Assembly (NCBI GenBank): GCA_903871865.1
Contig: CAIQIL010000461.1
Span: 1-6,166 of the forward strand
From: an uncultured Burkholderiales bacterium
GTDB taxonomy: Bacteria; Pseudomonadota; Gammaproteobacteria; Burkholderiales; Burkholderiaceae_C
Reading direction: 5' to 3'
DNA: 6,166 bases
Below the pieces are notes generated by a model. It saw nothing but the letters and a program-made list of their open reading frames with translations. It was not told where the DNA came from and ran no database searches. The translations under genes were made by a program, and so were the position numbers. Of the stretch, positions 1 to 6,166 are shown one piece after another (the stretch's first letter is position 1; each line of letters starts with the position of its first letter).

Positions 1-571
1 CCAGACCGCGCTGTGGCAGATCACGCACGCCATGCTGCGCTGGATGGCGCCCTTCCTGAGCTTCACGGCCGAGGAAGCCTGGCAGGTGTTCGATGGCGGT
101 CGCAGCCAGACGGGCACCATCTTCACCGAAACCTATTGGGATTTCGGCGAGCGTGGCGAAGGCCATGACGGTGTGGCCGATGCCGAGCTGCTGGCCAAGT
201 GGGCGCGCATCCGTGCGCTGCGCGAAGAGGCCAACCGCCGCATCGAGGACGTGCGCACCCGCGGTGACGTCGGTGCCTCGCTGCAGGCCAATCTCTTCAT
301 CACCATCGGCACGCAAGACGAGCAGGGTGGGCGCCTGCTGGCCGACCTGCGCAGCCTGGGTGACGATCTGAAGTTCGTGCTCATCGTCTCCGGTGTCGAG
401 TTGGCCGAAGGCCACGCCACGCAAATCGAGGTCAACCCGTCGAAGGCCGTCAAGTGCGAGCGCTGCTGGCACTACCGCGACGACGTCGGCGTCAACCCCG
501 AGCACCCGACGATCTGTGGCCGCTGCGACAGCAACCTGCACGGCGACGGCGAACACCGCGCGCACGCCTGA
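1..571 (+). CDS. ileS: Isoleucyl-tRNA synthetase, C-terminal part (5' truncated by window edge)
   Basis: This is the last 189 codons of a class I aminoacyl-tRNA synthetase that charges tRNA-Ile in the cytoplasm. The reading frame is already open at base 2 and the stop is TGA at 569-571; the catalytic HIGH and KMSKS parts lie outside the window. The visible part starts in the helical anticodon-binding domain ([17 protein letters not shown], from base 32), typical of IleRS and related ValRS/LeuRS. It ends in the zinc finger that marks bacterial IleRS: two CxxC pairs, KCERCW (Cys codons at 455 and 464) and ICGRC (Cys codons at 515 and 524). The zinc finger and the lspA gene immediately downstream, a common proteobacterial arrangement, make IleRS much more likely than ValRS or LeuRS. 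No frameshift or missing zinc ligand is seen. Confidence 0.96.
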   Translation, partial: QTALWQITHAMLRWMAPFLSFTAEEAWQVFDGGRSQTGTIFTETYWDFGERGEGHDGVADAELLAKWARIRALREEANRRIEDVRTRGDVGASLQANLFITIGTQDEQGGRLLADLRSLGDDLKFVLIVSGVELAEGHATQIEVNPSKAVKCERCWHYRDDVGVNPEHPTICGRCDSNLHGDGEHRAHA

Positions 572-573
572 CC

Positions 574-1083
574 ATGGCCAGCAAATCCGCCAAAGGAACG
601 CTGCTGCCCTGGTTGGGCATCGCCTTCCTGCTCATCCTGGCCGACCAGTTCACCAAGGTGCTCATCGTGGGCGCCTATGAGCTGGGGCACAGCCACCCGG
701 TCACGTCTTTCTTCAACATCGTGCGGGTGCACAACTCGGGCGCGGCCTTTTCTTTCCTGGCGCACGCGGGGGGCTGGCAGCGCTGGTTCTTCGTGGGCCT
801 GGGCACGGTGGCCACGGGCTTCATCGTCTGGATGTTGCGCCAGCACGTCGGCCAGCGCCTGTTCGCCTGGGCGCTGTCGCTGATCCTGGGGGGCGCCATC
901 GGCAACGTCATCGACCGGCTGGTGCACGGCTACGTGGTGGACTTCCTCGATTTCCACTGGGCCTTCCTGTCGCCGATGTTCCCGGGCGGGCACTTCCCCG
1001 CGTTCAACATCGCGGATTGCGGCATCACCATCGGCGCGGCGCTGCTCATCCTCGACGAACTGCGTCGCGTGCGGCGCGGTTGA
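574..1083 (+). CDS. lspA: Lipoprotein signal peptidase (signal peptidase II)
   Basis: A complete 169-residue inner-membrane aspartyl protease that removes the signal peptide from diacylglyceryl-modified prolipoproteins after Lgt has acted. The length is normal for the family (about 160-170). Four hydrophobic segments are visible, roughly residues 11-32, 68-88, 94-113 and 143-162. Family motifs are in order: ADQFTK (23-28), the [10 protein letters not shown] block (52-61), [11 protein letters not shown] (106-116), VVDF with predicted catalytic Asp123, and FNIAD with predicted catalytic Asp148. The assignment of these two Asp as the dyad follows from the known LspA active site. The ATG lies 2 bases after the ileS TGA with only a weak Shine-Dalgarno, so translational coupling to ileS is likely. 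The same frame is open upstream inside ileS, but a start there would add residues that do not resemble LspA. Slightly unusual: 25 residues separate the two Asp, and Cys149 follows Asp148 where Thr or Ser is common. Confidence 0.97.
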   Translation: MASKSAKGTLLPWLGIAFLLILADQFTKVLIVGAYELGHSHPVTSFFNIVRVHNSGAAFSFLAHAGGWQRWFFVGLGTVATGFIVWMLRQHVGQRLFAWALSLILGGAIGNVIDRLVHGYVVDFLDFHWAFLSPMFPGGHFPAFNIADCGITIGAALLILDELRRVRRG

Positions 1084-1183
1084 CTCACATTCCGCATACC
1101 TTTGCGCGATCTTCGCCCTAGGGACGGGGTGGCTTGTCACCGCCCTGCATTTACGATCAGACACCTTTTTTGTCTGACCGTCC
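1084..1183 (+). promoter_or_regulatory. Gap between lspA and the efflux operon; probable promoter/operator region
   Basis: This 100-base noncoding gap separates the housekeeping pair from the efflux genes and should hold the efflux promoter if that operon has its own. No convincing sigma-70 pair is visible. A -35-like TTGTCA lies at 1134-1139 and a -10-like TACGAT at 1152-1157, but only 12 bases separate them, which is too short for normal spacing. A weak interrupted inverted pairing (AGGG at 1120-1123 with CCCT at 1143-1146, GGTG at 1128-1131 with CACC at 1138-1141) has no following T-run, so I do not call a lspA terminator. The best structured element is the perfect inverted repeat at 1157-1177, listed separately. 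Confidence 0.4.
1157..1177. repeat. Perfect 7-bp inverted repeat just upstream of the adaptor start
   Basis: TCAGACA (1157-1163) and TGTCTGA (1171-1177) are exact reverse complements separated by the 7 bases CCTTTTT. The right arm ends 6 bases before the ATG at 1184, and its last three bases are an in-frame TGA for the adaptor frame. In DNA it could be an operator for a dimeric repressor of the efflux operon; in mRNA it could be a hairpin beside the start codon. The T-run is in the loop, not after the stem, so it is not an ordinary intrinsic terminator. The symmetry is seen directly; any function is inferred. Confidence 0.45.
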
Positions 1184-2389
1184 ATGCCCGCCCTGACCCC
1201 TCACCGCTGGCGCACCGCTGGTGCGATCGCAGCCTTCGCTTCCCTTGGCCTGAGCGCGGCGTTGCTGTGGCCATGGTCAACGTCGATGGCGCAGAAAGCG
1301 GCAGGCGGCAAGGCGCCGCCGCCGGTGCCCGTCAAGGTGGCCGAGGTGCAGGTGCAGGACCAGGCCTTGTCGCTCAGCGCGGTGGGGCAGGTGCAGGCCG
1401 CGCGGCAGGCCGTGGTGAAGTCGCGCATCGACGGCTTGCTGACCGAGGTGAATTTCACCGAGGGCCAGCTGGTGCGCCAGGGCCAGGTGCTGGCCCGCCT
1501 CGATGACCGCAGCCTGCGCGCCCAGGTGGCCCAGGCCGAGGCCGAGTTGCGCCGCTTGCAAGCCCAGCTGGCGCTGGCGCAACTGGACCTCCAGCGCTAC
1601 CAGGACCTCGCCGCGCAGTCGGCCGTGTCCACGCAGCAACGCGACCAGCAGCAGGCCCAGGTGGCGCAGCTGCAGGCGCAGGTGCAGTCCCAGCAGGCGA
1701 GCCTGAACCAGAGCCAGACGCAGCTGTCCTACACCGTGATCACCGCGCCTTTCAGCGGGCGCGTCGGCTTGCGCCTGGTCGATGTGGGCAACATCGTGCG
1801 GCTGCTGGACGCGCAGGGCATCGTCACCCTGGCGCAGACCGAACCGCTGATGGTCGTCTTCAACGTGCCGCAAAGCCGCCTGAGCGATGTGCGCCAGGCC
1901 ATCGCGCAGCCGCAAGGCGCCGTGGTGAGCGTGGCCGAGCGCGAGGGCGGCCCGACCCTGGCCAAGGGGCGCCTGCGTTCGGCCGACAACGCCGTGGACG
2001 CGGGCACCGGCTCCTTGAAGCTCAAGGCCGAGTTGGCACCGCCGAGGGATGCGCGCGAGCGCCTCTGGCCCGGCCAGTTCGTGACGGTCCAGCTCGACAC
2101 CGGCGCCATCGCGGGCACCCTGACCGTGCCGGCCGCCGCCGTCCAGCGTGGCCTGAAGGGGCCGTTCGTGTGGCGCGTGGCGAAAGCCGAGGGCGCCGCC
2201 CAGGCGCAGATGGTGCCCGTGCAGCCGCGCTGGCAGTCCGACACCTGGGTGGTGGTGGTGCCCCGCGCCGATGGCCTGAAGCCGGGCGACCAGGTGGTGG
2301 TCGATGGCCAGTCCCGCCTCAAGCCCAAGGCGGCGGTCAAGGTGCTGGCCGCGGCAGGCGGTGCCGCCCCCTCGGCCAGCCAGCCTTGA
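1184..2389 (+). CDS. RND efflux periplasmic adaptor (membrane fusion protein), MdtA-like
   Basis: A complete 401-residue adaptor that would link the RND pump in the inner membrane to an outer-membrane channel. The N-terminus has basic residues (RWR, 8-10) then a hydrophobic stretch about 13-29, fitting a signal sequence or membrane anchor; no lipobox Cys is present, so it is not a lipoprotein. Domains in order: first lipoyl half (about 76-107, with VRQGQVLARLD), a glutamine-rich alpha-helical hairpin (about 110-180), second lipoyl half (about 183-208, with ITAPFSGRVG), beta-barrel (about 210-305, ending LWPGQFVTVQL), and membrane-proximal domain (about 306-390, with VPAAAVQRGLKGPFVW). This last motif resembles E. 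coli MdtA. An in-frame TGA at 1175-1177 means the start cannot be earlier than 1178, so ATG 1184 is the natural start although no Shine-Dalgarno precedes it. The next in-frame ATG (1286) would remove the export signal. The pump gene follows after 16 bases. I withhold the mdtA symbol because orthology is not proven. Confidence 0.93.
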   Translation: MPALTPHRWRTAGAIAAFASLGLSAALLWPWSTSMAQKAAGGKAPPPVPVKVAEVQVQDQALSLSAVGQVQAARQAVVKSRIDGLLTEVNFTEGQLVRQGQVLARLDDRSLRAQVAQAEAELRRLQAQLALAQLDLQRYQDLAAQSAVSTQQRDQQQAQVAQLQAQVQSQQASLNQSQTQLSYTVITAPFSGRVGLRLVDVGNIVRLLDAQGIVTLAQTEPLMVVFNVPQSRLSDVRQAIAQPQGAVVSVAEREGGPTLAKGRLRSADNAVDAGTGSLKLKAELAPPRDARERLWPGQFVTVQLDTGAIAGTLTVPAAAVQRGLKGPFVWRVAKAEGAAQAQMVPVQPRWQSDTWVVVVPRADGLKPGDQVVVDGQSRLKPKAAVKVLAAAGGAAPSASQP

Positions 2390-2394
2390 GCCAC

Positions 2395-2398
2395 GGAG
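2395..2398 (+). promoter_or_regulatory. Ribosome binding site of the RND pump gene
   Basis: GGAG lies 7 bases before the ATG at 2406, inside the 16-base gap after the adaptor stop. It decides the start: the frame is open back to an ATG at 2304, but that start would overlap the adaptor gene and add 34 residues, rich in Arg and Pro, that do not look like an RND N-terminus. Confidence 0.7.
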
Positions 2399-2405
2399 CC
2401 CTGAC

Positions 2406-5400
2406 ATGAGCCTGGTCTCCCACCCCGCCGACCCGACCCCGTCCGTCACGCCAACGCTCACCCGGGTCAATGGCCTGTCCGCCTGGTGCATTGCCCACCC
2501 GGTGGCCACCGTCTTGCTGACCCTGGCCCTGGTGCTGCTGGGCCTGTTCGCTTTCCCGCGCCTGCCCGTGGCGCCTCTGCCGCAGGCCGATTTCCCGACC
2601 CTCCAGATCAGCGCCCGCCTGCCCGGTGCCAGCCCCGAGACCATGGCCTCGGCCGTGGCCACGCCGCTGGAGGTGGCCCTCAGCGGTGTGCCGGGCATCA
2701 CCGAGATGTCGTCCACCAGCTCGCTGGGCAGCGTCTCCATCACCCTGCAGTTCACGCTGAAGAAGAACATCAACGAGGCCGCGCAAGAGGTGCAGGCGGC
2801 CCTCAACGCCACGGCAGGGCGCTTGCCGCTGGGCATGCCCTCGCCGCCGACGTGGCGCAAGGTCAACCCCGCCGACGGCCCCATCCTCATCCTCAAGATG
2901 CAGTCCGAGGTGCTGAGCATCACCGAGCTCAGCGACCTGGCCGAAACCGTGTTGTCGCGGCGCCTGAGCCAGATCGATGGGGTCTCCGAGGTGGCGATCT
3001 CAGGGCAGCAAAAGCCGGCCATCCGCATCCAGGCCTCGCCCGCCCGGCTGGCCGCGCACGGCCTGAGCCTGGCCGACATCCGCGCCGCGGTGCAAAAGGC
3101 CAGCGTCAACCAGCCCAAGGGCGCCCTGTTCGGCGAGGGCCGCAGCAGCACCCTGGCCACCAACGACCAGCTCTTCAACCCGGCCGACTACGAAGCCCTC
3201 ACCGTCATCGACCGCAACGGCGTGCCCGTGCGCGTGGGCGATGTGGCCCAGGTCACGGCCGGGGCCGAAACCGACTACGTGCGCGCCTGGCAGAACGGCA
3301 AGCAGGGCCTGGGCATCATCGTGCGCCGCCAGCCCGATGCCAACATCGTGGAGACGGCCGACCGCGTGCAAGCGGCCCTGCCCGAGCTGACCAGCCGCAT
3401 GCCCGCCAGCGTCACGGTCGAGGTGCTCAACGACCGCACCCGCACCATCCGCGCTTCGCTGCACGAAGTCGAGCTCACCCTGGTCCTGACCTTCGTGCTG
3501 GTGGTCGTGGTGATGGGCGCCTTCCTGCGCCAGGTCTCGGCCACGGTCATCGTCACGGCGGTGCTGGGCGTGTCCATGATCGCCACCATCGCGGCCATGG
3601 AGCGCCTGGGCTTCAGCCTCAACAACCTCACGCTGGTGGCGCTCATCATCGCCATGGGCTTCGTGGTGGACGACGCCATCGTGGTGGTCGAGAACATCCA
3701 CCGCCACCTGGAGCTGGGCGAACCCATGAAAGAGGCCGCGCTCAAAGGGGCGGGCGAGGTGGGCTTCACCGTGGTCTCCATCAGCGTCTCGCTGGTGGCG
3801 GCCTTCATCCCGCTGCTCTTCATGGGCGGCGTGGTGGGGCGCTTGTTCAGCGAATTTGCGGTGACGGTCACGGCCGCCATTGGCGTCTCGGTGCTGACCT
3901 CGCTCACGCTGGCGCCCATGCTGGCCTCGCGCTGGATGTCGCGCGCACCGGCCCACCACGACGGGGGTTGGGTGCAGCGCTTGATCGACGGCTATGGCCG
4001 CAGCCTGACTTGGGCACTGAACCACGCATGGCTGATGCTGCTCGTCTTCTTCGCGACCATGGCCATGGCGGTGGCGGGCTATGTGCTCATCCCCAAGGGC
4101 TTCTTCCCGCTGCAGGACACGGCCTTCGTGTTCGGCACCACCCAGGCCGCACAAGATGCCTCGTTCGAGACCATGGTCGAGAAGCACACCGCGCTGGCCA
4201 AGATCCTCGACCAGGACCCGGCCGTGCTGGGCTACAACCAGGTGGTGGGTGCGTCCGGTGGCGGCGGTGGCAGCGGCAACCTGTCCAGCGGCCGTTTCTT
4301 CATCGTCCTCAAGGACCGCGCTGACCGCGACGTCTCTGCCCAAGGCTTCATCGACCGCCTGCGCCCCAAGATGGCCCAGGTGCCGGGCATCACCCTGTTC
4401 CTGCGCGCCGCGCAAGACATCAACCTGGGCACCGGCTCACCGCGCACCCAGTACCAGTACGCTTTGCTGGGCGACGACAGCGCCACCCTGGGCCTGTGGG
4501 CCGACCGCCTGACCGAGCGGCTCTCCCGCATGCCGCAGTTCCGCGACGTCTCCAACGACCTGCAACTGGGCGCTGGCATCACCCGCCTGACCATCGACCG
4601 CGCCGCCGCGGCCCGCCATGGCCTGAGCGTCGATGACATCAACCAGGTGCTCTACAGCGCCTACGGCCAGCGCCAGATCGGCGAAACCCAGACCGAGCAG
4701 AACCAGTACCAGGTCATCCTCGAAATCGACCCCGCCCTGCGCGGCCAGACCGACAGCCTGAACTGGCTGCACCTGCGCTCGGCCAAGACCGGTCAGATGG
4801 TGCCGCTGGCCGAAGTGGCCCGCCTGGAGCCGCCCGAGACCGGCGCCGTCACCATCAACCACCTGGGCATGGCCCCGGCGGTGAACCTGTCCTTCAACCT
4901 GGCGCCCGGCGTGGCCCTGGGCGATGCCGTCAAGCTGCTGGAACAGGTGCGCCAGGAGCTGCAGGTGCCCGACAGCGTGGCCGGCAAGTTCCAGGGCGCC
5001 GCCCAGGCCTTCCAGGATTCGCTGGCCACCCAGCCCTTCCTGATCCTGGCGGCGCTGCTGGCGGTCTACATCATCCTGGGCGTGCTCTACGAGAGCTTCG
5101 TGCACCCCTTGACCATCCTGTCCACCTTGCCATCGGCGGGCATTGGCGCGGTGGCCCTGCTGTGGTTCAGCGGGCAGGATTTCTCCATCATGGCGCTCAT
5201 CGGCGTGGTGCTGCTGATCGGCATCGTCAAGAAGAACGGGATCATGCTAGTGGACTTCGCCCTGCAGGCCCAGCGCGAACGCGGCATCAGCCCGCGCGAG
5301 GCCATCCAGGAAGCCTGCGTGGTGCGCTTCCGCCCGATCATGATGACGACGCTGGCCGCGCTGCTGGCCGCCATCCCGCTGATGCTGGGCCACGGCACTG

Positions 5401-5552
5401 GCGCCGAGCTGCGCCAGCCCCTGGGCTATGCCGTGGTGGGCGGGCTGCTGCTCAGCCAAGTGCTGACGCTGTACACGACGCCGGTGGTCTACCTGGCGCT
5501 GGACCGCCTGTTCCACCCTCAGCCTGCCCCCGCAGGACAAGGGATAGCCTGA
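2406..5552 (+). CDS. RND-family multidrug efflux transporter, MdtB/MdtC-like
   Basis: A complete 1048-residue inner-membrane proton/drug antiporter of the hydrophobe/amphiphile efflux (HAE1) group, close to the usual length of 1025-1050. The architecture is classic: TM1 (about 32-50), a large periplasmic loop (about 51-360), TM2-TM6, TM7 ending before YVLIPKGFFPLQD, a second periplasmic loop, then TM8-TM12. Proton-relay residues can be placed by motif: Asp422-Asp423 in TM4 (GFVVDDAIVVVENI, matching AcrB D407/D408), Lys943 in TM10 (GIVKKNGIMLVDFA, matching K940) and Thr981 in TM11 (RPIMMT, matching T978). The TM4-TM5 wording, DDAIVVVENIHRHLE and EVGFTVVSIS, is very like E. coli MdtC/MdtB. About 20 extra residues precede the usual HPVAT-type start of TM1; no alternative start lies between. 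A run of five Gly (618-622) sits in the second periplasmic part. No break or missing key residue is seen. Substrates cannot be read from sequence; MdtABC relatives export bile salts and some antibiotics. Confidence 0.96.
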   Translation: MSLVSHPADPTPSVTPTLTRVNGLSAWCIAHPVATVLLTLALVLLGLFAFPRLPVAPLPQADFPTLQISARLPGASPETMASAVATPLEVALSGVPGITEMSSTSSLGSVSITLQFTLKKNINEAAQEVQAALNATAGRLPLGMPSPPTWRKVNPADGPILILKMQSEVLSITELSDLAETVLSRRLSQIDGVSEVAISGQQKPAIRIQASPARLAAHGLSLADIRAAVQKASVNQPKGALFGEGRSSTLATNDQLFNPADYEALTVIDRNGVPVRVGDVAQVTAGAETDYVRAWQNGKQGLGIIVRRQPDANIVETADRVQAALPELTSRMPASVTVEVLNDRTRTIRASLHEVELTLVLTFVLVVVVMGAFLRQVSATVIVTAVLGVSMIATIAAMERLGFSLNNLTLVALIIAMGFVVDDAIVVVENIHRHLELGEPMKEAALKGAGEVGFTVVSISVSLVAAFIPLLFMGGVVGRLFSEFAVTVTAAIGVSVLTSLTLAPMLASRWMSRAPAHHDGGWVQRLIDGYGRSLTWALNHAWLMLLVFFATMAMAVAGYVLIPKGFFPLQDTAFVFGTTQAAQDASFETMVEKHTALAKILDQDPAVLGYNQVVGASGGGGGSGNLSSGRFFIVLKDRADRDVSAQGFIDRLRPKMAQVPGITLFLRAAQDINLGTGSPRTQYQYALLGDDSATLGLWADRLTERLSRMPQFRDVSNDLQLGAGITRLTIDRAAAARHGLSVDDINQVLYSAYGQRQIGETQTEQNQYQVILEIDPALRGQTDSLNWLHLRSAKTGQMVPLAEVARLEPPETGAVTINHLGMAPAVNLSFNLAPGVALGDAVKLLEQVRQELQVPDSVAGKFQGAAQAFQDSLATQPFLILAALLAVYIILGVLYESFVHPLTILSTLPSAGIGAVALLWFSGQDFSIMALIGVVLLIGIVKKNGIMLVDFALQAQRERGISPREAIQEACVVRFRPIMMTTLAALLAAIPLMLGHGTGAELRQPLGYAVVGGLLLSQVLTLYTTPVVYLALDRLFHPQPAPAGQGIA

Positions 5553-5567
5553 CGCACGGCCGTCAGG
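5548..5567. repeat. Hairpin-forming inverted repeat over the pump stop codon
   Basis: CCTGACG (5548-5554) and CGTCAGG (5561-5567) are exact reverse complements with a 6-base loop CACGGC. The stem contains the pump stop codon TGA (5550-5552). A separate 8-base palindrome, ACGGCCGT, lies at 5556-5563. The hairpin could contribute to 3'-end formation or mRNA stability, but no T-run follows, so it is at best a weak intrinsic terminator. Confidence 0.4.
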
Positions 5568-5609
5568 GGCGTGTGCTACGCTGATTTCAACAACTTGACT
5601 GCACACGCC
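5568..5609. repeat. Perfect 9-bp inverted repeat upstream of the aminotransferase gene
   Basis: GGCGTGTGC (5568-5576) and GCACACGCC (5601-5609) are exact reverse complements separated by 24 bases. The left arm abuts the stop-codon hairpin and the right arm ends 6 bases before the ATG at 5616. The centre-to-centre distance of the arms is 33 bases, about three helical turns, which would put both half-sites on the same DNA face. The candidate -10 at 5577-5582 lies between the arms. An operator or an mRNA structure are both possible; only the symmetry is seen directly. Confidence 0.5.
5574..5582 (+). promoter_or_regulatory. Candidate extended -10 promoter element for the aminotransferase gene
   Basis: TGC followed by TACGCT (5577-5582) fits an extended -10 (TGn plus TAnnnT; 3 of 6 bases match TATAAT). 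Transcription would begin near 5589, leaving a leader of roughly 27 bases before the ATG at 5616. No good -35 is seen at 16-18 bases upstream, which extended -10 promoters can tolerate. TTGACT at 5595-5600 resembles a -35, but its -10 would fall inside the coding region at a GC-only stretch, so it is not favoured. Confidence 0.3.
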
Positions 5610-5615
5610 ACACCC

Positions 5616-6166
5616 ATGCCCGGCCTCCTTCCCGACATCGATCCCGACGGTCTGCTTGAGTTCTCGGTGGTCTACACCGACCGCGCGCTCAACCACATGT
5701 CCAAGCGCTTCCAGGGCGTGATGACCGACATCTCGGCCATGCTCAAGCGCGTCTACCACGCCCCCTCGGCCGTGCTGGTGCCGGGCAGCGGCACCTTCGG
5801 CATGGAGTCCGTGGCGCGCCAGTTCGCGCACGGCAAGCACGTGCTGGTCATCCGCAACGGCTGGTTCAGCTACCGCTGGACGCAGATCTTCGAGATGGGC
5901 TCGATCCCCGCCAGCCACACCGTGCTCAAGGCCCGCCGCATCGCCAACGGCCTGCAAGCCGCCTGGGCCCCCGCGCCCATCGACGAGGTCGTGGCCACCA
6001 TCGCCCGCGAGAAGCCCGCGCTGGTGTTCGCACCGCACGTGGAAACCGCTGCCGGCATGATCCTGCCCGACGACTACCTGAAGGCCGTGGCCGATGCCGT
6101 GCACGCCGTGGGCGGCCTGTTCGTGCTGGATTGCATCGCCTCCGGCGCCATGTGGGTGGACATGGC
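5616..6166 (+). CDS. Class V PLP-dependent aminotransferase, N-terminal part (3' truncated by window edge)
   Basis: An open frame from ATG 5616 runs to the window edge without a stop, giving 183 complete codons of a protein probably near 400 residues. It fits the alanine/serine-glyoxylate aminotransferase branch of fold type I PLP enzymes, which move an amino group from an amino acid to a 2-oxo acid. Visible features are the PLP-phosphate loop VPGSGTFGME (55-64), HVETAAGMILP (141-151) in the substrate/cofactor region, and LFVLDCIASGAMW (168-180), where Asp172 should contact the pyridine nitrogen of PLP. The lysine that binds PLP would lie beyond the edge. The N-terminus (VVYTDRALNHMSKRF, 18-32) lacks the PGP opening usual in glyoxylate aminotransferases, though this substitution is known in some relatives. 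No Shine-Dalgarno precedes the ATG, but the protein reads well from there and the next in-frame ATG is 27 codons in. Substrates cannot be assigned; a cysteine-desulfurase-like relative is less likely. It lies 63 bases after the pump and probably has its own promoter. Confidence 0.88.
   Translation, partial: MPGLLPDIDPDGLLEFSVVYTDRALNHMSKRFQGVMTDISAMLKRVYHAPSAVLVPGSGTFGMESVARQFAHGKHVLVIRNGWFSYRWTQIFEMGSIPASHTVLKARRIANGLQAAWAPAPIDEVVATIAREKPALVFAPHVETAAGMILPDDYLKAVADAVHAVGGLFVLDCIASGAMWVDM

Noticed and set aside
1134..1157. A sigma-70 promoter made of TTGTCA and TACGAT before the adaptor.
   Set aside because: The spacer is only 12 bases and neither box has a partner at normal spacing.
2304..2405. 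Earlier in-frame ATG for the pump gene at 2304.
   Set aside because: It would overlap the adaptor gene and add an Arg/Pro-rich leader absent from RND proteins; ATG 2406 has a GGAG at proper spacing.
1277..3178. A 633-codon open frame on the minus strand across the adaptor and the start of the pump.
   Set aside because: It is antisense to two well-supported genes, rich in His, Gly, Leu and Arg as expected from the complement of GC-rich codons, and resembles no family.
2486..4324. A 612-codon open frame on the + strand in another phase of the pump gene.
   Set aside because: The product is a Gly/Arg/His/Pro-rich shadow of the pump reading frame with no domain; the pump frame carries all conserved RND motifs.
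3000..4415. A 471-codon minus-strand open frame inside the pump gene.
   Set aside because: Very His/Gln/Asp/Gly-rich translation of the complement strand, no start signal and no recognisable motif.
5548..5567. Rho-independent terminator after the pump gene.
   Set aside because: A stem exists but GGCGTGTGC follows it rather than a T-run, so I list it only as an inverted repeat.
5247..6104. A 285-codon minus-strand open frame over the pump 3' end and aminotransferase.
   Set aside because: It overlaps the strongly supported aminotransferase and pump 3' end and reads as low-complexity antisense protein.

Overview
The window is GC-rich, gene-dense bacterial chromosome with every recognisable gene on the + strand. 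GC-rich codon use, an ileS-lspA gene pair with a 2-base gap, and an MdtB/MdtC-type RND pump with its adaptor suggest a proteobacterium. A betaproteobacterium of the Burkholderiales is most likely, but this is inferred from style and gene content and no marker in the window settles it.

Layout: (1) 1-571 is the 3' end of ileS (isoleucyl-tRNA synthetase), including its C-terminal zinc finger. (2) 574-1083 is a complete lspA (lipoprotein signal peptidase), 2 bases after the ileS stop. (3) 1084-1183 is a 100-base gap with a perfect 7-bp inverted repeat ending 6 bases before the next start codon. (4) 1184-2389 and 2406-5552 form a two-gene efflux operon: a periplasmic adaptor (membrane fusion protein, MdtA-like) and a complete RND inner-membrane proton antiporter (MdtB/MdtC-like), separated by 16 bases with a Shine-Dalgarno sequence in the gap. 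(5) 5553-5615 is a short spacer with two abutting inverted repeats and a candidate extended -10 promoter. (6) From 5616 a class V (fold type I) PLP-dependent aminotransferase runs off the right edge; only its first 183 codons are present.

Functionally there are three units. IleS and LspA are housekeeping genes commonly transcribed together. LspA cleaves signal peptides of diacylglyceryl-modified prolipoproteins in the inner membrane. The adaptor and RND protein would form two thirds of a tripartite export pump. No outer-membrane channel gene and no second RND subunit lies in the window, so the pump would have to borrow a channel encoded elsewhere. The aminotransferase appears to be a separate metabolic gene.

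I found no mobile element, CRISPR array, tRNA or rRNA. I also found no clear sign of a previously undescribed system. The most checkable novelties are the inverted repeats in the two intergenic gaps and the position of an efflux operon directly after lspA.
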